Shown piece by piece: positions 13,426-16,785 of a stretch of DNA of 16,785 bases (position 1 is the stretch's first letter; each line of letters starts with the position of its first letter). This stretch comes from an uncultured Bacilli bacterium (GTDB taxonomy: Bacteria; Bacillota_I; Bacilli_A; RFN20; CAG-631). The DNA is taken from contig CAKPZU010000038.1 in assembly GCA_934215405.1 (NCBI GenBank), positions 1 to 16,785 of the forward strand, read 5' to 3'. A program made the translations under genes and the position numbers. The notes beneath the pieces were generated by a model that did no database searches, had not been told where the DNA came from, and saw only the letters and a program-made list of their open reading frames with translations.

Positions 13426-14340
13426 ATGGATGAGGCTATTAAGAAATTTATTAAATATTTAGAGAATGAAAAGCACTATAGCAAGCAAACTGTTTCATCG
13501 TATAATTTTGACTTGCTAGGCTTTAATAATTATCTAAAAGAAAACGAATTGGATTTTAAATATTTAACAGCTGATGACGTTCAAGATTACATCAATTTTT
13601 TAAAAATTAATAAATATAAAGCCTCATCAATTAATAGAAAAATAGTTTGCTTAAGAAGTTTTTATAAATTCTATTGTTTAAGAATTGATAATACATTTCA
13701 AAACATTATGATTAATTATAAAACAATTAAGCAAGGGAAAAGATTACCTCATGATTTGTTCGTTGAGCAAATAAAGGTTATATTAACTCCAAATGAAAAA
13801 AATCCCTTACTAGCTTTAAGAAACCAATGTATTATACTTCTTTTATTAAATACTGGTATGCGTGTTAGCGAATGTAGTAATCTAAATTTATTAGATGTTG
13901 ATTTAATAGGAAATGCCATTAGAGTTTTTGGTAAAGGCCATAAGGAAAGAAGTGTTTATTATCTTCCTTCATTAAATTCATATTTGAATGATTATTTAAC
14001 TAATTGTCGAAATGTGTTATTAAATAATAATAAAAGTGAAGCTTTTTTCATTAGTAGTAAGGGATGTAGGATTACTACTCGTGCAATTGAAAATATTTTA
14101 AATGATCGAGCTAAGCAATCATCATTTTATTTTAAGGCATCTCCACATATGTTAAGACATACATTTGCAACAAATTTATTAAATAATAATGTTGATTTAA
14201 AAATTGTTCAAGAATTACTTGGACATTCATCTTTAGCAACTACACAAATTTATACGCATGTAAGTAAAGCAAGGTTAAAAAAGGTATATGAAGATACTCA
14301 TCCAGTTGCCAAAGCAATTAATGAATTAAAGGAAAAATAA
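13426..14340 (+). CDS. xerC: Tyrosine recombinase XerC (CodV-like)
   Basis: This 304-residue protein has the Xer layout: an N-terminal SAM-like core-binding domain (about 1-90) and a C-terminal catalytic domain. Catalytic residues are all present: R146 (TGMRVSE), K170 (GKGHKER), H241 and R244 (HMLRHT), H267 (LGHSS) and Y276 (IYTHV). Xer recombinases resolve chromosome dimers at dif. In B. subtilis the gene after topA-trmFO is xerC (codV), so position supports XerC over XerD; trmFO is absent here. No phage or integron features are near. AGAGG (13412-13416) lies 9 bases before the ATG. The next gene starts 4 bases after its stop. Confidence 0.9.
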   Translation: MDEAIKKFIKYLENEKHYSKQTVSSYNFDLLGFNNYLKENELDFKYLTADDVQDYINFLKINKYKASSINRKIVCLRSFYKFYCLRIDNTFQNIMINYKTIKQGKRLPHDLFVEQIKVILTPNEKNPLLALRNQCIILLLLNTGMRVSECSNLNLLDVDLIGNAIRVFGKGHKERSVYYLPSLNSYLNDYLTNCRNVLLNNNKSEAFFISSKGCRITTRAIENILNDRAKQSSFYFKASPHMLRHTFATNLLNNNVDLKIVQELLGHSSLATTQIYTHVSKARLKKVYEDTHPVAKAINELKEK

Positions 14341-14344
14341 TAAT

Positions 14345-14653
14345 ATGAAAAAGGAAATAACTAGGCAAAGCTATAAGGCAGTAAAGAAAAGATACTATAT
14401 ATATTTATTGCTTTTAAGAATTTTTAGAATTATAGGAATAATAGGATTAGTTTTATTATTCGTAATATCAATTGCTTACACTAATAATCCTAATAATTCA
14501 ATTGTTATATTTTTTAAAAATAATATGGAAGTTTTAAGAAGAGTTTTGTTTGGAATAATAATAGTTTGGATGTTATTTAAAGTAATAGTTGTTATTATTA
14601 AAAATAATCTAAGAAAAATGAAATATAAATTAGATGTAATTGATGAAATATAA
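14345..14653 (+). CDS. Small two-helix membrane protein, unknown
   Basis: I do not recognise this 102-residue protein. It has a basic N-terminus (MKKEITRQSYKAVKKRYYIY), a hydrophobic segment at about 18-46, a short outside loop (YTNNPNNS), a second segment at about 64-86 and a basic, Lys/Arg-rich tail. Charge suggests both ends are in the cytoplasm. It lies 4 bases after xerC with AAAGGA inside the xerC end, so it probably shares that transcript. The next small membrane gene starts 14 bases later. No enzymatic motif is visible. Confidence 0.75.
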   Translation: MKKEITRQSYKAVKKRYYIYLLLLRIFRIIGIIGLVLLFVISIAYTNNPNNSIVIFFKNNMEVLRRVLFGIIIVWMLFKVIVVIIKNNLRKMKYKLDVIDEI

Positions 14654-14667
14654 GGAGTAATTATTTT

Positions 14668-14874
14668 ATGGATAAATTAAAAATATTGTTTAAGGCTTCA
14701 TTGATTTTATTTGTTATATCATTAATTTCTTTTTTAATTTCTATATTTACCTTAAGTGGTAATTCATTAAGTGGAAAGGAAATTGTTATGGTAATTGTTA
14801 TGGTTATTACCTTAATATTGTGTATTACATTGTTTTTTACTATAAAAAAAGTAAATAAATGCCAAAAAAAGTGA
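14668..14874 (+). CDS. Very small two-helix membrane protein, unknown
   Basis: This 68-residue protein is unrecognised. After a short basic start (MDKLKILFKAS) it has hydrophobic segments at about 9-29 and 38-59 joined by SGNSLSGKE, and a basic tail (KKVNKCQKK) with one Cys. AAGGAG (14652-14657) gives a good ribosome binding site. It ends with TGA, which confirms that TGA is a stop codon in this organism. It follows the other small membrane gene closely, so the two may act together. The lysine-riboswitch promoter begins about 9 bases after it. Confidence 0.7.
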   Translation: MDKLKILFKASLILFVISLISFLISIFTLSGNSLSGKEIVMVIVMVITLILCITLFFTIKKVNKCQKK

Positions 14875-14882
14875 AGTATTAC

Positions 14883-14910
14883 TTGCATTTATTTTCTTTT
14901 ATGTTAAAAT
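14883..14910 (+). promoter_or_regulatory. Promoter of the lysine-riboswitch transcript
   Basis: An extended -10, TGT followed by TAAAAT (14905-14910), stands 16 bases after TTGCAT (14883-14888). The -35 is weak, but the extended -10 can compensate. The start near 14917 lies just before aptamer stem P1. Confidence 0.6.
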
Positions 14911-14916
14911 AGTGCC

Positions 14917-15137
14917 GTAAAGATTGATAGAGGCGCAATCGAGATGAGTACTTATTGGAAGAGACATCTAGTGAAAATAAGGAAAGGTGAGATTGCCGAA
15001 ACAACAACTTGGTAGAGTTTGTTGATTGGGCTATGGGAGAATATCCTTATAGACTCCTACAATTATTGTAGAGGCGCTATTACTTGCTATTTTCGAATTT
15101 TGAGATTGCATTTAATAGAAATGCAATCTTTTATTTT
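14917..15137 (+). ncRNA. Lysine riboswitch (L box) with transcription terminator
   Basis: The aptamer (about 14925-15082) matches the known lysine class. P1 is TGATAG (14925-14930) with CTATTA (15077-15082), followed by AGAGGCGC. P2 is GCAATC (14935-14940) with GATTGC (14991-14996), then CCGAA; P2a is CTTATT (14951-14956) with AATAAG (14976-14981). The CGAGATGAGTA segment is the same as in the Thermotoga aptamer. P3 is CAACAA/TTGTTG (15002-15024), P4 lies at 15031-15052, and P5 is CTACAA/TTGTAG (15057-15071). A terminator (15103-15129, then T-rich) follows. The 3' P1 strand can instead pair with TAATAG (15113-15118), forming an antiterminator. Lysine binding should therefore switch the transporter off. 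Confidence 0.92.
15103..15137 (+). terminator. Riboswitch-controlled terminator
   Basis: AGATTGCATTT (15103-15113) and AAATGCAATCT (15119-15129) form a perfect 11-bp stem with loop AATAG, followed by TTTATTTT. It lies between the aptamer and the ribosome binding site of the binding-protein gene. Confidence 0.9.
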
Positions 15138-15153
15138 AAAAGGAGAAAATAGT

Positions 15154-15996
15154 ATGAATAAGAAAAGAATTTTAAGTAGTGTATTATGTGGTTTAATCAG
15201 CGTTTTATCAATGACATCATGTGATAATAGTCAAACAAATGGCAAAAAGCAATTAGTTATTGGGCTTGAATGTAATTACACCCCTTTTAACTGGACTGAA
15301 CTTGGTGGAAATGAATATACCCTACCTATTAGTAATGTAAGTGACAGCTATGCTGATGGCTATGATATTCAAATAGCTAAGTATTTAGGTGAAAAACTAG
15401 ATTATGAAATTGTAATAAAAAAGCTTGAGTGGGATGCTTTATTAACTAGCATGGTAACTGATGATATAAATTGTATTATTGCAGGAATGTCGTATAGTGA
15501 AGAAAGAGATTTAACCATTGATTTTACGAATAATTACTATACATCAGAAATGACTATAGTTGTAAGAAAGGATTCACCACTAGTTAACATAACAAATGTA
15601 AATGAATTGGCTAATTATAAAGTGGTTTCACAAAGAGGAACGTTAACATATGATATTATTGATCAAATCCCAAATGTAATTAAGCAACCTGCTTTAGATT
15701 CATTTGCTGTTGCATCATTATCAGTTGCTTCAGGTACAAGTGATGCTATGACTGCTGAATATCCAGTAGCTAAAGCAATAGTAAATGGAAATAGCGCTTT
15801 AACATTAGTTACCTTTAGTAAAGAAAATGGCTTTCAAAATCTTGATGAAAATGAACTTGGAGTAGCAATTGGAATTCAAGAAGGAAATAAAGAATTAAAG
15901 GAATTAATTAATAATGCTTTAAATGAACTAAGCAATGAACAAAGAAAAGAAATGATGGATGGGGCAATTAAAAGAGCACCAGGAAGTGATAACTAA
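15154..15996 (+). CDS. Amino-acid ABC transporter substrate-binding lipoprotein, probably lysine
   Basis: The 280-residue protein is a family 3 solute-binding protein. It has a lipoprotein signal peptide with lipidated Cys at C23 (SMTSC), though Met at the -3 position is less usual than Leu. Then come LVIGLECNYTPFNW, GYDIQIAKYLGEKL, IIAGMSYSEERDLTIDFT with the ligand carboxylate-binding Arg region, VVSQRGTLTYD and SDAMTAEYPVAKAIV. It would be anchored outside the cell and deliver an amino acid to the permease. The start is ATG 15154, with AAAAGGAG (15137-15144) upstream. The frame stays open back to 15019, but that part is riboswitch and terminator RNA. Lysine specificity is inferred from the riboswitch, not from binding residues. 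Confidence 0.92.
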   Translation: MNKKRILSSVLCGLISVLSMTSCDNSQTNGKKQLVIGLECNYTPFNWTELGGNEYTLPISNVSDSYADGYDIQIAKYLGEKLDYEIVIKKLEWDALLTSMVTDDINCIIAGMSYSEERDLTIDFTNNYYTSEMTIVVRKDSPLVNITNVNELANYKVVSQRGTLTYDIIDQIPNVIKQPALDSFAVASLSVASGTSDAMTAEYPVAKAIVNGNSALTLVTFSKENGFQNLDENELGVAIGIQEGNKELKELINNALNELSNEQRKEMMDGAIKRAPGSDN

Positions 15997-15998
15997 TT

Positions 15999-16763
15999 AT
16001 GAATTTTTTTGATCAAATAAAGTATTTATTAAATAAATTTGGAAAAAACCTTTTTAAAGGGACTCTCATAACTATTCTTTTAGCTATAGTTGGTACATTT
16101 GTCGGCTTACTCTTAGGAATGGGACTTGCTTTATTAAGAAATTTAAAAACTAACAAAAAAGACAATACATTTATAAAAATAATAAAGGTTTTTTTCTCAA
16201 AGCTTGCCTTATGCTATATTCAATTGTTTAGAGGAACACCAATGATGGTTCAAGCAATGCTTATTTATTTTGGTGGTAATTTAATATTACTTAACGCAGG
16301 AATCCAAACAAGATGGAACGCTTTATTTTGTGGCTTAGTAATTATTACATTAAATACAGCAGCCTATATGGCTGAAATTGTCCGTTCTGGTATTAATTCT
16401 ATTGATATTGGACAAACTGAAGCTGCTAAAAGCTTAGGAATGAATCATTTTCAAACAATGACTAATATAATTTTTCCACAAGCCTTAAAAAATGTTATTC
16501 CAACAATTGGTAATGAATTAATTGTAAACATAAAGGATTCATCAGTTTTAAATGTTATAGGCGTTATCGAGCTTTACTATGTAGGAAAAGATATGATGAA
16601 CACGGCAATGGTTGTTCCAGCTTTTGCAATTGTTGCAATAATATATTTAATATTAACAATTGTTTTATCACAAGTACTTAAATTAATTGAAAATAAGCTT
16701 GATCATGAAACATTAAGTAAATCAAGGAAAATAAAAATGGAGACTGTTACTTATGATGACTAA
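15999..16763 (+). CDS. Amino-acid ABC transporter permease (His/Glu/Gln/Arg/Lys type)
   Basis: The 254-residue protein is a HisM/GlnP-type permease. The N-terminal membrane segment (about 22-46) is followed by a charged loop, then LFRGTPMMVQAMLIYFGG (from about 76), a family hallmark. The EAA loop that contacts the ATPase is EAAKSLGMNHFQTM (141-154), followed by PQALKNVIPTIGNELI. Several more hydrophobic segments run to about residue 230. It starts two bases after the binding-protein stop and overlaps the start of the next gene. Most such importers use one permease as a homodimer, as seems true here. Lysine is the inferred substrate. Confidence 0.95.
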   Translation: MNFFDQIKYLLNKFGKNLFKGTLITILLAIVGTFVGLLLGMGLALLRNLKTNKKDNTFIKIIKVFFSKLALCYIQLFRGTPMMVQAMLIYFGGNLILLNAGIQTRWNALFCGLVIITLNTAAYMAEIVRSGINSIDIGQTEAAKSLGMNHFQTMTNIIFPQALKNVIPTIGNELIVNIKDSSVLNVIGVIELYYVGKDMMNTAMVVPAFAIVAIIYLILTIVLSQVLKLIENKLDHETLSKSRKIKMETVTYDD

Positions 16764-16785
16764 TAATGAAATATTAAGGATTGAA
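16753..16785 (+). CDS. ABC transporter ATP-binding protein, 5' end only
   Basis: An ATG at 16753 (or the next ATG at 16756) opens a frame that reads MMTNNEILRIE up to the window edge. It overlaps the last 11 bases of the permease gene in another frame. An N-terminus of the type N-E-I-L-R-I-E is typical of GlnQ/HisP-type ATPases just before the first beta strand. With a binding protein and permease upstream, this is almost certainly the ATPase of the importer. GGAG (16738-16741) is a plausible ribosome binding site. Confidence 0.7.
   Translation, partial: MMTNNEILRIE

Noticed and set aside
13426..14340. Tyrosine recombinase as a phage or island integrase
   Set aside because: Its length, motifs and place after topA match housekeeping XerC, and no phage genes or attachment repeats are near.
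14908..15081. A 9-bp pairing of AATAGTGCC with GGCGCTATT as a longer P1
   Set aside because: The left arm overlaps the -10 element and lies before the likely start of transcription, so it would not be in the RNA.
15019..15153. In-frame N-terminal extension of the binding protein, starting at 15019
   Set aside because: It translates the 3' part of the lysine aptamer and the terminator. The lipoprotein signal peptide and a strong ribosome binding site begin the gene at 15154.
1..16785. Mycoplasma-type code with TGA as Trp
   Set aside because: Conserved Trp positions use TGG, and TGA is a stop at 14872-14874.
1..16785. CRISPR arrays, insertion sequences or rRNA
   Set aside because: No regularly spaced repeats, transposase frames, terminal inverted repeats or rRNA-like sequence were seen.

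Overview
The window is AT-rich (roughly 30% GC by eye) bacterial chromosome. Family content and gene order point to a low-GC Firmicute (Bacillota; Bacilli, Erysipelotrichia or an Acholeplasma-like lineage). Translation uses the standard bacterial code: Trp is TGG, and TGA ends one gene at 14872-14874. The species cannot be named from the sequence alone.

Layout. Positions 1-480 hold two leftward units: a tRNA-Lys(CTT) with its own promoter and terminator, and rpmB (L28). From 704 to 16785 everything reads rightward. The core order is fakA, recG, acpP, rpsP, khpA, rimM, trmD, rplS, lepB, [DUF3781, pentapeptide-repeat protein], rbgA, rnhB, dprA, topA, xerC. This is a condensed version of the Bacillus subtilis rpmB-to-codV region, with many intervening genes missing (asp23-like yloU, sda genes, fapR-plsX-fabDG, rnc-smc-ftsY-ffh, sucCD, trmFO, and hslVU-codY beyond xerC). 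Most units are cut by short intrinsic terminators, often followed at once by a new promoter. rplS has a structured leader that looks like an autoregulatory L19 leader.

The more accessory parts are three. First, 7860-8919 between lepB and rbgA carries a DUF3781 protein, a pentapeptide-repeat protein and a possible ORF remnant. Second, two tiny unrecognised membrane proteins follow xerC (14345-14874). Third, 14883-16785 is a lysine-riboswitch-controlled amino-acid ABC importer: a lipoprotein binding protein, a permease, and the first codons of the ATPase at the window edge. The riboswitch has a readable terminator and a mutually exclusive antiterminator. It identifies lysine as the regulating ligand and probable substrate, and shows that the binding protein starts at 15154, not at the upstream in-frame start inside the RNA.

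The genes serve ribosome assembly and translation (L28, S16, L19, RimM, TrmD, RbgA, KhpA), DNA maintenance (RecG, RNase HII, DprA, TopA, XerC), lipid metabolism (FakA, ACP), protein export (LepB) and lysine uptake. I did not find a clear, wholly new multi-gene system. The best leads are a strongly transcribed tRNA-Lys whose acceptor stem does not pair well, the riboswitch-transporter assignment, a terminator-like hairpin covering the dprA ribosome binding site, and the small unknown proteins.
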